Assembly (NCBI GenBank): GCA_037043235.1
Contig: JAWRVZ010000064.1
Location: 558,001 to 622,000, forward strand
From: Rhodeus uyekii
Lineage: Eukaryota > Chordata > Actinopteri > Cypriniformes > Acheilognathidae
Direction of reading: 5' to 3'
Length of the DNA: 64,000 nucleotides
Below the pieces are notes generated by a model that saw only the letters and a list, made by a program, of their open reading frames with translations, had not been told where the DNA came from and made no database searches. The stretch's first letter is position 1; each line of letters starts with the position of its first letter. Of the stretch, positions 25,201 to 32,090 are shown piece after piece. The position numbers and the translations under genes were made by a program.

Positions 25201-28200
25201 CTTCACCGGGTTCCCTTGTCCCAACGGCTCCCCTCAGTAAGTTGTTGCTTCAACTCCACCATGGACTTTTGCCTCAGTCTCCTGAGCCAATGGCATCACT
25301 TGGGTCCATCTGCTCTCCGCCTGCACCCTGGGATCCATCATCTCCATCAGCCATCACAACATCCTGGTTCCTCCTTCCATCGACTCCACCGTGGGCATTC
25401 AGCTGCGAGCTTTGGATCTGATGCCTCGACCTTCCTCTGTGGCCACGAATCTTATTGTCCCATCACCATACTGTCACCCGGTGTCCGTCCTCCTCCTGCA
25501 ACCTTCTGCCCTAGTGGGCCATCCCTGGATCTACCCCTTTCTCCAGCCTTTCACCATCGCCTCTGCTTACGTCACCTTATCTTCACAGCACGAGGACACA
25601 TATTCCGAGAGGGTGCATTCTGTCACACCTTATCAGCCCTAGGACTCTTAGTTTGTTTTTATTCAGTCACATGTTCCTTTGATTCAGTTTCTTCCGCCAC
25701 TCATTTCTAAACATGGACACTGATCATCAGAGCTGTTTGTCATTTGTTCTTCACCGTATGTGTATTTAGCTCTCCCTGTTCACTCGTCCTTTTTCATTTG
25801 TTGTTGTTTGTGTGTGCTACATGTAAGTGGAGATACTGCTGTTATGATCCCTCGTCCTTGTGGATTACCTTTGTTTTCATTAAGTTCATTTTGAACTATT
25901 CTTCATCGTTGTCTGGATTTATGACGCATGTAATGCAATTTAAAATAAAATATAAAGTACACTGTATATAATAAAAAAGATGAATAATGAATGAATAAAC
26001 ACATAAATACATGCATGCATTCAAGTCATCTATGTATATAGCACTTTATATAATACAGATTGTCTTAAAGCAGCTTTACAGTGATAGCATGAAAATTACT
26101 CAATGCAAACAACTGTACAGTAGCTCTGAAAGAAAATAGTGTCATTGTTCATTTTATTTCAGAAGAAGACCCTTGCTATATTTGTGATTTAATATATGTT
26201 AATTAAGCTTGGCAAACGGCGGGGGATTTTTCAGACTACTATTCAGGTACAGAGGGGCTATACTTTCATGGTTAGAAAAGCAAGTGTCAAAATGTCCACA
26301 GAGTGAAATGTTGTACTTCAATACATACTTATAATTCAAATTTTATAAGTTTGTAGTGTAATGCTACACTTCTGCGGTTTGCTGATCGTGGTGACTTAAT
26401 AATTATTCTTATAAGAAATACAGACTCCCTGTAGAAACAAAGAAGTTATTGTCCATTCAGTTCAATCTTTACATAGTGCTGTACAGTTCAACCTTTACAT
26501 TTACCATTTCAGCCCTACAGGTACATCATTTATCTTCAGAAAACAGCAAAACATAAAGGTCGATGAGTGAAATACAAACCTATGAAGTAATGCACAATTT
26601 GAGGGGTTGACAAATTAAGGTACCCCCAGCTATTCACAAGAAACCGGGCCACATGTTCAAACTAATGTCACAGAGTAAGACTTCTTTTAAGATTTCTCAG
26701 ATGGTAAAGGATTAGACTCTTAGGTGTAATCAATATTCTGTCTGTGGTTTGGGAAGAGAGCCAAACTAGTGGAAACTAGTGTAACTCCGTGTACAGTACA
26801 TTAGGAAGACGCATGACTATATTTATGGCCTGCTTGTTTTACATCTGTTTAGAGAGCCACAGCCAACCGGGAGCCATATAGTTATAAATTCATTGTATAC
26901 CATACCATGAGTCCTTAAACTGCTGTTTTTCTATTGCAAAATTAGGCTTTGTGTTTGCACAACACTTCACGTTCCTGCATGTCTATACCATCATGCATGT
27001 ATACTTCATGTCAAACACAAGAATATATACCACTCATTAAACAATCAATAACCCTCACTCAAGACCCCCCTGCTGTCTTTAATATAAATATTTACACAAT
27101 CTGAAGATAATATTCTGATGTGTTTCACTGGACATTGTCATCTAGTGGTGACTCCAGATCTGTTTAGTTGACTCCAGAGAACATTATAAGATGTATCTAA
27201 TGTAGATCAGATGTTCCCCATTTAGCCTTCCTTTCAGAGAAAAACAAGATGAACCTACAGTTGACCAGCCCTGAGGTGTGCACACAGTTCTACACACTTC
27301 TGGATAATGACACACTCTATTTAAAAAAAGTACACTGATACAGAAATAGTGCCGATGATTTTATGAGAGCATCTGCATAGATGATAGATTGCGAAAGACT
27401 GTACTTCTGCATCCTCTCCAACAGGACCAAACATGGAGCGGAACAGCAAGTTTTAAGATCAAACTGACCTGTTCATTGTAGCTAAATGGATTAGATAATC
27501 TTTTAAAGCCAATCCCATATACTATACATATATAGACAGCTTTAAAAAACAGATAACTTCTTAATTTATTTTCCCCCCAGTAAAATATATAAATATCCTG
27601 ACTAAAAAAGAGTGGTACTGTTCAAAATATTAAGATTAAGATACAGTATGTTTTCAGAAAGGTTTATATTGCCATTGTTTTGTTGTTCCCACTAAATTCA
27701 TCTTGTTTGAACAATGTTTAGATATTTTCCAATGAAAATACTTTTTTGCAATGTAAAAAGAATGGTTATTTGCACTTCAAAATATACAGTATGTATACAA
27801 AAATATGTGCAAAGTTTCTTTATTATTATTTTCATATCAAGCTTTCCTGTAGCTCAAACAGTAGAGCATGGTGCTTACAACTCTAAGTTCATGCATTCAA
27901 TTCCCAGGGAAACCAAGAATTGATAAAAAAAAAAAAAAATGTGTCAATGTGTTCCTTGAATTCAACGTAAGTCACTTTGGATAAAAGCATCTGCCAAATG
28001 CATGGATGTAAATGCAAAAAATATCTCAAATTGGTCATAAAATCATAAACTGTAGAGATTTTCATTAGAAACGTAAAGAAAATATTTTTTAGATATCGGT
28101 CAATGCACAACAGAACAGCTGTCTGTTCTTTCCACTCATTCACATTAGGCTACATTCTCATCATCAGCACAGCAACTGAAATACGGCAAACTGACGCACA

Positions 28201-30655
28201 GCATGTAGGATTTTTATGCTAAAGAAACTGAAAATAAACAGAGGGCTCACCACAGTCATTCATATTTTTATTGGCGTGAGCTTCCTAATATGGTTGAGGA
28301 TCTGTTTCAGTAGTTCTGGCATGCTGTGGGGCAGTTTTACGGAGCTATAAATTTTATTTTCTTCAGTGGCATAAAACAAAGCTTTTTTAAGTTAACTTCT
28401 CAAACTGAGACAGGGATTAAACGCAGAAGTGAGAAATGGAGAAAAGACTTTTATCACATGTTGTTGGTTAAAAAGAACATTAATGTCTATGGGACACTTA
28501 ATCAATTGTCAGCACTATCAAAAACACATTCTGGAACAACGTGGTATCTAATCAGTGGTGCTACTGATGTTGTAAAGCTCAGCGCAGATATATCATGCTT
28601 CTACGACTGTGGACAAAGTATGCATGACTTTTACCAATCTATGTGTCACTGCACTTAAATGAATACTTTTTAAAGTTGTTTCTTTTACGCTTCACTCACT
28701 TTATAGCATCATAGTTTTATCTTGCCCTTAACTCCCATAAATTATACATGCAGCTTAAATATGTGTGTTTGAGTGTGTGGCACTGCTACATGTTGTCAGT
28801 GTAACTCCAGCGATAAGCTAAAATGTGCTGTGCTCGTGGGATCACTGTTGAGATCAGAGCGTTAACGCCTTATTGACTTATCAAACCTTTGAAGTCGCAG
28901 CTGCAGTCGAGCGATCAAACACAAACACAGGTAGAGGGAGAGAGCGCTCACAGCATGCAACAGTGGTTAGCAAATAACACAAGAGATAAATCCAGTTAAA
29001 GTGAGGTACTCTGTAAAATACAGACCAAAGTAGTCATGGCCTCATTTAACTTCTCTTTATGAAAGGACCATATTGTCCTAAAACGTCTGATGTAGCAAGT
29101 GGTGGATGATATGACCATAACCACAAATATTAATTTGATTTAATGATAACCATATTTATCTTAATATATTTATTTTTAGAGATCAATTTCGATATCACTG
29201 CAAAAATTAACTGAAGTAAACAAGCCCTCAAGCTTATTAATAAAAAGTAAATACAAAAATATTCAAATAAAAAATAAAATAAACAAATAAAATAATTATG
29301 TGCTCGTAATATTAAGGCCTAATGCATGTACTACTCAGTTAAGAACCTACCGTGTTTAAGTGAATACTCCCTAAGTTGATAATTCTGCTATATATTTGTT
29401 GCTATTTGTCCTTTCAAGAGCAATAAATAAATTTTAAAGAAAAAAACATTTCAAAGACATCGTGTGAGTACCAAATTGATCGAGTCCTCTTTCACAGCTC
29501 TTTCACTTTTCACTTAAATATTTAAATTGACGAGGCTTAAAAAAGCATATCAAAATAAAGCAAATGTCAGCATATCCAGGCTAGAAATTTTAGTCCAAAA
29601 TATCTACTTGTCGACACACTTGTCAGATTTTCCATATTGAGTGGTGGCTACCTATACAAAACTTGCTGCGACAATGCTAAGATGTGTGGTTGTAGGTTGT
29701 TGCCAAAGCATTACAATTCAATTTCCTGTGGTGTTCTGGGTGGCTGCTATGGCGTTTCTAAGTATAATACTAGTCCAAAATGATTCTACTTTAAGAGCAA
29801 CAGTGATGATTTTCTGATTACCATTAATTAGAATCTGATGTACATTCAAATTAGTGTGTGAGGAAGTTATTTATTTATAGTTTAAATACAAAATGTACTG
29901 AATCTTCAGAAATCTCCAGAAGTGAGCCAAATTGTTCTGAACAATGGTTCACACACTCATTTGCTAAAAAAAAAAATGCATTAGGCAAAATAATTATTAT
30001 TCTAAAGATGCAAAGTTTTGTTTGAGGAATTATTTGAACTATAGCCATTAAATTAGCTTCATATAAAAACAATAGATGTCTATGGCATATATCATCATTT
30101 AGATAGCTCAGTGCGTGTGTGTGTTTTTCAGTATATATAACGTTCAAAACTTGCATATTGCTACTGTGATGTGCAGCACATCCCTTACGTGCACTCAATC
30201 AGTCACATGTGCCGTCTAAATATTGACTTCATGCAAGTGAGTTGTAAACCTCTCATCACACACCAAAATGTACTTCAAAATGTATCCTTTAAAAATGACA
30301 AATGTTCCAGCAGATGTTTAAAATGAATGCATGGAAATTTGTTTAACACAGTAAACACAGTAAAGATTTAATAGATCATTCTAAAGAGAAATTGTTGACA
30401 GAGCAAATCAAAAGCTTTTTAGGTATATAGAGAAAGTTAAAAAAGTTTGAAAGTCACACAAGGACACATTTTACCTTTGTATCCGAGTTTAACTCTTGGG
30501 ACACTCTCCTTCATGCAGTCCACCTTGGGTAGAGAGAAGAAGAACATCATCACGGTAAACCTCCAGACACTGGAGAACCGCCCCATCTCGACCTGGTGGA
30601 GATGCTGATGTCTGCTCCTCTGACACTTTTTGTTTTTTCCCCCAGCAGTCCTCAT
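2311..30655 (-). CDS. sema3d: sema3d: semaphorin-3D, 16 coding exons (3' end outside window)
   Basis: Secreted class-3 semaphorin, an axon-guidance and cell-migration ligand that in this family acts through neuropilin/plexin receptors. Coding exons on the minus strand: 30475-30655, 21131-21291, 17931-17993, 15322-15441, 15129-15222, 14037-14165, 12694-12836, 8989-9103, 8802-8871, 8498-8642, 8038-8260, 7598-7686, 7428-7469, 5715-5872, 2744-2808, 2311-2447. Each junction has an AG acceptor and, with one exception, a GT donor; phases join without a break into 645 codons. Domain order is signal peptide, sema domain (about residues 60-510), PSI (about 535-575), RRARR furin-type site (about 578-582) and the first half of an Ig domain. 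Human SEMA3D is about 777 residues, so roughly 130 C-terminal residues are missing and should lie left of position 1. The 3D assignment rests on recalled paralogue signatures such as LLLDEER, LLLGAKDHI, TASDFLGKD, DTYNPDDDKIYFFFRE and RRARRQD. Another class-3 paralogue is less likely. Confidence 0.9.
2599..2715 (+). repeat. Dispersed GGGGACTTTCC/ACAAACTGTATATTC repeat, copy 1
   Basis: Shares GATTTTTA, TACAAACTGTATATTCTA and CCCATCACAGAA with segments at 18021-18210 and 59816-60000. It resembles a very common zebrafish-type dispersed non-autonomous repeat. It ends about 28 bp inside the intron from the donor of exon C15. Confidence 0.65.
2744..2808 (-). CDS. sema3d: sema3d exon C15: furin-type site
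   Basis: 65 bp encoding RRARRQDIKHGDPSSHCWDT followed by ED. RRARR is a proprotein-convertase (furin) motif conserved after the PSI domain in class-3 semaphorins, whose cleavage there is known to tune activity. The acceptor is TTTACAG and the donor GTAAGG. Confidence 0.92.
2984..3689 (+). pseudogene. Tc1-like transposon fragment with broken transposase
   Basis: Begins after a TA with a Tc1-type end (CACTGCTCAAAGATTAAGGA). Further right, plus-strand codons read LAFAREHKNWQ and then LFTDESRFTLS, the first catalytic Asp region of Tc1/mariner DDE transposases, preceded by an in-frame stop. The element stops near 3689 against an AT microsatellite, so its 3' half and second end are missing. It lies in intron C14/C15 and cannot be active. 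Confidence 0.8.
3694..3711. repeat. (TA)n microsatellite
   Basis: Short AT dinucleotide run at the broken end of the Tc1-like fragment. Confidence 0.8.
4165..4193. repeat. (GT)n microsatellite
   Basis: Near-perfect GT run with one TA interruption. Confidence 0.95.
4194..5714. other. Intron C14/C15, no further feature recognised
   Basis: AT-rich intronic DNA with a pyrimidine-rich TCTC run near 5220-5243. No coding exon or clear transposon was seen. Confidence 0.5.
5715..5872 (-). CDS. sema3d: sema3d exon C14: PSI domain
   Basis: 158 bp. It encodes QQLFVGGSDGLVQVSLHRC, then CAECCLARDPYCAWDGTQCS and RYIPASK. The cysteine spacing CxxCCLARDPYCAWDG defines the plexin-semaphorin-integrin domain. 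The exon ends inside the codon before the basic site. The acceptor is TGTACAG and the donor GTAACA. Confidence 0.94.
6014..6708. mobile_element. 695-bp MITE with inverted ends and TA target sites
   Basis: Left end CCATATTTTCCCGCATATAA and right end TTATATGCAGGGAAATACGG are inverted copies, and each is bordered by TA. The interior repeats GCGGGTTATATA-like words near both ends and holds a run of 18 G. The short inverted ends and TA duplication fit a non-autonomous Tc1/mariner or pogo-type element. It lies in intron C13/C14, about 140 bp from exon C14. Confidence 0.75.
6709..7427. other. Intron C13/C14, no feature recognised
   Basis: AT-rich sequence between the MITE and exon C13. Frames present are short and unrelated to known domains. 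Confidence 0.5.
7428..7469 (-). CDS. sema3d: sema3d exon C13: 42-bp micro-exon
   Basis: 42 bp encoding SPSPILNIEISSKQ, matching the short SIILNMELSLKQ-like exon of class-3 semaphorins. The acceptor is CTCTCAG and the donor GTAAGA, phase 0 on both sides. Confidence 0.9.
7598..7686 (-). CDS. sema3d: sema3d exon C12: end of sema domain
   Basis: 89 bp. It encodes DMGSVLKVVSITQENWSTEE and IILEELQVFK, the last blade of the sema propeller. The acceptor is GCACAG and the donor GTAATT, phase 0. Confidence 0.93.
8038..8260 (-). CDS. sema3d: sema3d exon C11: sema domain
   Basis: 223 bp, the longest coding exon here. It encodes CPSLTYDPHIKTTKDFPDEV, then HPLMYRSVHPITGRP and IVVDRVAAEDGQYAVMFLGT. The family usually has CPSK at the start; here it is CPSL. 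The acceptor is TTATAG and the donor GTAAGA. Confidence 0.93.
8498..8642 (-). CDS. sema3d: sema3d exon C10: sema domain
   Basis: 145 bp. It encodes SIFKGSAVCIYNMQDIRAVF, NGPYAHKEGPDHRWVEF and IPYPRPGT, the conserved class-3 propeller core. The acceptor is GATCAG after a T-run. The donor GTTAGT is a weaker but valid site; the phase is 0 at the exit. Confidence 0.93.
8802..8871 (-). CDS. sema3d: sema3d exon C9: sema domain
   Basis: 70 bp. It encodes QDIFLLPSRDYRNPMVYGVF followed by TTT. 70 bp is what I recall as the usual length of this class-3 exon. The acceptor is GTTACAG and the donor GTGAGA, phase 2. Confidence 0.92.
8989..9103 (-). CDS. sema3d: sema3d exon C8: sema domain
   Basis: 115 bp. 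It encodes NDVGGLRSLTNKWTTFLKAR, then LVCSIPGPDGVDTHFDEL, a very conserved semaphorin block with cysteine and KWTTFLKAR. The acceptor is TTGCAG and the donor GTGAGT, phase 1. Confidence 0.93.
9104..9939. other. Intron C7/C8 proximal part, no feature recognised
   Basis: AT-rich intronic DNA with short CA runs. No recognisable gene or transposon. Confidence 0.5.
9940..10024. repeat. Compound microsatellite (AC)n(AT)n(AG)n
   Basis: Three consecutive dinucleotide tracts, the last about 50 bp of AG. Confidence 0.97.
10141..10199. repeat. Compound microsatellite (TA)n(CA)n
   Basis: A TA run passing into a CA run that directly borders a pogo-like transposon end at 10200. Confidence 0.97.
10200..10599. 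mobile_element. Pogo/Tigger-like non-autonomous element, copy 1
   Basis: Starts CAGTGATCCCTCGTTTATCG, the CAG-type end and Y-CTCGTTTAT word seen in pogo-like elements, followed by GGTTAATGGGGACC and CGCGAAGTAGG. The other side carries ATCTGCGATGCACTGAGGCC, which recurs inverted at 41541-41735. No transposase frame was found. It abuts a Tc1-like element at 10603. Confidence 0.65.
10603..12016 (-). pseudogene. Tc1-like transposon with degenerate transposase
   Basis: About 1.4 kb. The ends contain AAAATTATTGGCACCC at left and the inverted CAACAATTTTGGCCATGACT at right. The minus strand encodes an N-terminal helix-turn-helix region (11321-11686; RKRRRELSEDLRTKIV, then GRGRKRKIDER as the nuclear-signal-like GRPR-type segment). 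Next comes a catalytic-domain fragment with KYGGGSKMFWGWFAASGTG (11025-11130) and a C-terminal fragment with EEWFKILDESCKKLIDGYRK (about 10640-10760). Stops and frameshifts separate the parts. It is inserted in intron C7/C8 in the same orientation as sema3d and is not functional. Confidence 0.85.
12017..12693. other. Intron C7/C8 distal part
   Basis: Short TA run near 12027-12040, then AT-rich DNA up to exon C7. Nothing else recognised. Confidence 0.5.
12694..12836 (-). CDS. sema3d: sema3d exon C7: sema domain
   Basis: 143 bp. It encodes KFISAYPIADTYNPDDDK, then IYFFFREASRDGSTADKSVL and SRVARICR. The acidic DNPDDDK-like turn and the YFFFRE motif are typical of class 3. The junction with C6 yields NEGKF where the family usually has NGAKF. 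The acceptor is CCACAG and the donor GTAAGT. Confidence 0.92.
13396..13910. mobile_element. CpG-rich inverted-repeat element, copy 2 (truncated, inverted)
   Basis: Starts GGGCCAGTCACACAGC directly after TTAA and matches the reverse complement of the element at 998-1593 over most of its length. The match stops after CACGCACAAACC, so about 60 bp of the far end is missing. It sits in intron C6/C7, about 130 bp from exon C6. Confidence 0.7.
14037..14165 (-). CDS. sema3d: sema3d exon C6: sema domain
   Basis: 129 bp, residues 207-249. It encodes DQYLYAGTASDFLGKDTTF and then HYIRTDISEDYWIN, one of the segments most like SEMA3D among class-3 paralogues. The acceptor is TTTCAG and the donor GTCAGC, with phase 1 at the exit. 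Confidence 0.92.
14572..14785. repeat. Dispersed repeat with CAAAAGTGAAAATT inverted ends
   Basis: Left end TTCACCCAAAAGTGAAAATT and right end AATTTTCACTTTTG are inverted copies, and GGTGAGTAAATGATGACATA lies near the right end. This signature is familiar from a very abundant zebrafish dispersed repeat. It lies in intron C5/C6. Confidence 0.6.
15129..15222 (-). CDS. sema3d: sema3d exon C5: sema domain
   Basis: 94 bp, residues 176-206. It ends with the conserved ESGRMKCPFDPHQPFASVLT block. It is separated from C4 by a 99-bp intron. The acceptor is TTACAG and the donor GTTAGA. The N-terminal part (DSWLHLHSNT) differs from the hydrophobic KEDIIFKLD I recall for human SEMA3D. Confidence 0.9.
15322..15441 (-). 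CDS. sema3d: sema3d exon C4: sema domain, GC donor
   Basis: 120 bp, residues 136-175. It encodes TECANFIRVLHSYNRTH, then VYACGTGAFHPICAF, a hallmark block of semaphorins with three conserved cysteines and an N-glycosylation site (NRT). The acceptor is CTTCAG. The donor reads GAG followed by GCAAGG at 15321, a GC rather than a GT splice donor. The phase into C5 is only right with this junction. Confidence 0.9.
15985..17265 (+). pseudogene. DIRS-like retrotransposon remnant (gag and tyrosine recombinase fragments)
   Basis: A TATA-like GGGTATATAAG near 16020 precedes plus-strand gag-like fragments, such as HVEVVFVDESCSYVGE around 16250-16290, in several frames. Downstream, fragments read NLFTEWCS near 16800, STLKVYVAAIAKYH near 16885-16930 and PSWDLSLVLFALWRAPFEPL near 17010-17070. 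The last two resemble the tyrosine recombinase region of fish DIRS-like elements. Reverse transcriptase was not recognised, so the middle is probably deleted. The copy is broken by stops and frameshifts. It lies antisense in sema3d intron C3/C4. The assignment is from remembered family motifs, not a search. Confidence 0.65.
17300..17735 (+). repeat. Dispersed TTTATATAGCGCTTTTC repeat
   Basis: Contains TTACATTTATATAGCGCTTT and CAAAGTGCTTTACATAG, then a long block with GGATGATGCGACGGCAGCCA and CATCTCATCCGAAAGACGG. A 70-bp fragment of the same family recurs at 24541-24612. This repeat is widespread in animal genomes. A sema3d exon (C3) begins about 200 bp to the right. Confidence 0.6.
17931..17993 (-). 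CDS. sema3d: sema3d exon C3: sema domain
   Basis: 63 bp, residues 115-135. It encodes LSWPAPRDRVDLCKLAGKNP, containing the conserved cysteine and the (A/T)GK motif of the class-3 sema domain. The acceptor is TTGCAG and the donor GTAAGT, both in phase 0. A dispersed repeat lies only about 30 bp upstream in the intron. Confidence 0.92.
18021..18210 (+). repeat. Dispersed ACAAACTGTATATTC repeat, copy 2
   Basis: Contains TACTGTACAAACTGTATATT, CACAGAAAACTTTCTGCATT and GGGGACCAAAA, as in the other copies. It begins roughly 30 bp upstream of the acceptor of exon C3. Confidence 0.65.
18907..19060. repeat. AT-rich low-complexity DNA with (TA)n runs
   Basis: Poly-T/A tracts and TA runs at 18910-18922 and 19009-19028 in intron C2/C3. 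Confidence 0.7.
19715..19802. repeat. Purine-rich (GA)n/(GAAA)n tract
   Basis: Interrupted GAGA and GAAAAGAAAAAG run, which creates a long phenylalanine/serine-rich chance frame on the minus strand. Confidence 0.85.
20376..21118 (+). mobile_element. Solo LTR with 5-bp target duplication, at splice donor of sema3d exon C2
   Basis: 743 bp starting TGTCAGGG and ending CCCTGACA, an 8-bp inverted terminus of the TG...CA type. It is bordered by GTATG on both sides (20371-20375 and 21119-21123). AATAAA lies near the right end, as expected for an LTR polyadenylation signal. There is no internal retroelement sequence, so this is a solo LTR left by recombination. Orientation is opposite to sema3d. A diverged relative lies at 51403-52182. 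Confidence 0.85.
21131..21291 (-). CDS. sema3d: sema3d exon C2: start of sema domain
   Basis: 161 bp, residues 61-114. It begins ELIQSRSVVPF, followed by LLDEERSRLLLGAKDHIYLL, the first blades of the sema propeller; the latter is close to what I recall of SEMA3D. The acceptor is CTCCAG. The donor GTAAAC at 21130 is intact, but only 12 intronic bases separate the exon from a solo LTR (20376-21118). Confidence 0.9.
21710..21996 (+). mobile_element. Probable Gypsy-type LTR fragment
   Basis: Has an LTR-like layout: AGTATAAAAGGAGGAGCGA (TATA region), GACGAGAGGACCAGG, then ATTAAAGTG as a poly(A)-type signal and GTTCCCGCCTCCTTC. This resembles solo LTRs I recall from fish Gypsy elements. Edges are not resolved and no target duplication was found. 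It lies in intron C1/C2. Confidence 0.5.
22004..23486. other. Intron C1/C2 segment
   Basis: AT-rich DNA. Around 23240-23470 a stretch with CACCCTCAGGTTGTTCCAAA resembles a fragment of an abundant zebrafish-type dispersed repeat. No exon seen. Confidence 0.4.
23487..23898 (+). mobile_element. Probable solo LTR (TGTTACAG...GCGTTACA)
   Basis: 412 bp with TG...CA edges and inverted-like termini TGTTAC/GTTACA. A CTATATTAAC promoter-like motif precedes a pyrimidine-rich region, and GAAATAAAG lies near the end. The flanks (TACAT, TATAT) give only a partial target duplication. It is distinct from the neighbouring two-LTR element that begins 64 bp further on. Confidence 0.55.
23963..25926 (+). mobile_element. 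Complete non-autonomous LTR retrotransposon with target duplication
   Basis: The 5' LTR is 23963-24258 (TGTCATGCC to TTGTGACA) and the 3' LTR 25621-25926 (TGTCACACC to ATGACG). They share GGACTCTTAGTTTGTTTT, GACACTGATCATCA-like and GTGGATTACCTTTGTTTTCA words. CATGT flanks both sides (23958-23962 and 25927-25931). The expected final CA of the 3' LTR is CG, a point change that the target duplication helps locate. The internal 1.36 kb has a short gag-like frame (VAQIAVAAQTSCEMITF at 24284) and a proline/serine-rich region but no protease, reverse transcriptase or integrase. It therefore needed proteins from another element. A foreign repeat fragment sits at 24541-24612. Confidence 0.85.
24541..24612 (+). 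repeat. Fragment of TTTATATAGCGCTTTTC repeat inside the LTR element
   Basis: Nearly identical to 17310-17380: TTACATTTATATAGCGCTTT, then GGGGGGAATCTCCTCAACCA. It follows an AAG triplet run and splits the gag-like frame of the host element. Confidence 0.7.
25932..27840. other. Intron C1/C2 segment, no feature recognised
   Basis: AT-rich DNA without recognisable exon, transposon end or structured RNA. Confidence 0.5.
27841..28015 (+). mobile_element. HE1-type tRNA-derived SINE, copy 1
   Basis: A tRNA-like head (CTGTAGCTCAAACAGTAGAG, then GTTCATGCATTCAATTCCCA as a decayed B box) is followed by an A-run and the tail TTGGATAAAAGCATCTGCCA. This is the layout of the fish HE1 SINE family. Confidence 0.8.
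28016..30474. other. Intron C1/C2 proximal part
   Basis: AT-rich. A 110-codon plus-strand frame at 28326-28658 has no recognised domain. A GC-richer patch at 28840-28950 was not identified. Confidence 0.45.
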
Positions 30656-30686
30656 GATGGGAGAGGAGAGATCTGCTGCTCTGGAC
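30475..30686 (-). CDS. sema3d: sema3d exon C1: start codon and signal peptide
   Basis: The acceptor at 30688-30687 (CATCACAG) starts the exon. ATG at 30655 has A at -3; the upstream frame running to 30718 crosses the acceptor, so its earlier ATG is excluded. Codons 1-60 run from a basic stretch (KNKKCQRSRHQHLHQ) into a hydrophobic core (FTVMMFFFSLP), then VPRVKLGYK at the start of the mature protein. A second in-frame ATG at codon 24 has G at -3 and +4 and would give a shorter, more typical signal peptide. The donor follows 30475 in phase 1. Confidence 0.85.
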
Positions 30687-31740
30687 CTGTGATGGAGTGG
30701 ACAGTTAGATGGAGTCATCTAAGGGAGTGGCTGGGAATCTCTGTGTATGTGTGTGTTTGAGGTCTTGTTAAATCCCGAACAAATGTTCAGCTGCTTTACT
30801 GTGGTCTCTTTCAGGCATGTCTATGCATCTTAGCAGCTCTGCATCAGCTGCTGCTCTATTCAAGTCCTTTCTTTTGTCCACCAACACACATACTTTCTCT
30901 CTCTCTTTCTAAATCTGTTTGTCACTAAACAAAAGGTCAGCTTGATGAGAGCAGCCACTTTCAGCCTTCTTTCAAATGCCTTTCTTTTATTTTCGCACAC
31001 CATCTCTCATCTGTTCTGTCCACGTCTCCCTTTCTTGCTTCTTTAACAAACAGTATTGTGAAAGCTGAACGACTGGGGTGACGATCATGTCTGAATCTCT
31101 GCTTCATTAGTCAACAGAGTGCCATGAAATTGTGAGAGAGAGAAAAAAAAATGGTTGTAGCCCATCTTCATTAGGAGATTTCCTGCAGAAGGAAATCATT
31201 AAGAAAAGGGATTCACACACTCCATAGTAGGGGTCCCGTTATTTTGAATGAAGGAACGAGCAGATAAGTGAATGAATGAATGAATGAATGAATGAATGAA
31301 TGAATGAATGAAAGAGGGGATGGAGATCTTTCAACTGTTGTCCAACAATCAACAAGTGGGTTTACATAGATTTATAACAATGTTACTTTAAAAGGAATAT
31401 AATTAAGAAACTTTTGAGGATGGAGACATAGTTTGCTTTGTTTGACGTTGAGTAAAATCCCCACCAAAATGTTTTGTCTGTAAATTCATTATTCAAAATT
31501 AATCTCCATATTTCCAACAACCACACCAAATTTCCACATTTGGGAATAAATTCACCACCAACGATTTTCTGTGTGTATACACAGAGCTGAACAGACAGGA
31601 AACAGACAGTGATTTCAGTTCTCTTTCTCATCTTTTTTTGCTTGGACACACACATGCAAAACTGTCGAAACACTCATCTCAGTCACAGTTCTAGAATGTT
31701 TAATTATTTCCTAATAGAGCTTGACAGGCAGAGAACATTT
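30687..31740. other. 5' UTR intron, proximal part
   Basis: Contains pyrimidine-rich DNA, a (GAAT)n microsatellite at 31269-31311 and no exon signal beyond the acceptor of C1. Confidence 0.5.
31269..31311. repeat. (GAAT)n microsatellite
   Basis: About eleven near-perfect GAAT units. Confidence 0.95.
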
Positions 31741-32090
31741 AAGAGTAGTGTTACAGGCGGGAAGTCAGGGCAGGCAAAGAACAATCACGAGCGATAATCC
31801 AGGCAAAGATCAGGGCAGGCAGACAGAATAAAAAACAGGAAAACAACAGAATCGGCCACAGGAAAACAGACAATGTAATGTTTAGAGCAGCAAAACAAGA
31901 CTTCGCAATCACAGTGTGTGTGGCAGAGTATTTTATACCTGATTTTATAACCTGATGGTTGTCAGGTGAAGCGGTAATCAGACCAAGGTATGGGCTTGTG
32001 GGAAATGTAGTCCGTGTGTGTGTCAGTATAAGTGCGATAGCTCCCTCCGGTGGCCAGAGGGGGGAAGCGTGGAGCTCCTCATCGTAAAAA
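31741..32090 (-). mobile_element. LTR retroelement fragment, antisense
   Basis: The minus strand carries a promoter-like GGTATAAAATACTCTGCC, preceded by CCACCGGAGGGAGCTA and followed by repeated CCTGCCCTGA-type words. This resembles the upstream half of fish LTRs such as the one at 23487. Ends are not resolved. Confidence 0.45.

Noticed and set aside
25047..25710. Proline/serine-rich frames of up to 164 codons
   Set aside because: They lie in the internal region of the non-autonomous LTR element, in competing frames, without protease or reverse transcriptase motifs.
28326..28658. 110-codon plus-strand frame in intron C1/C2
   Set aside because: No domain recognised, AT-rich codon use and no flanking splice context; treated as chance.
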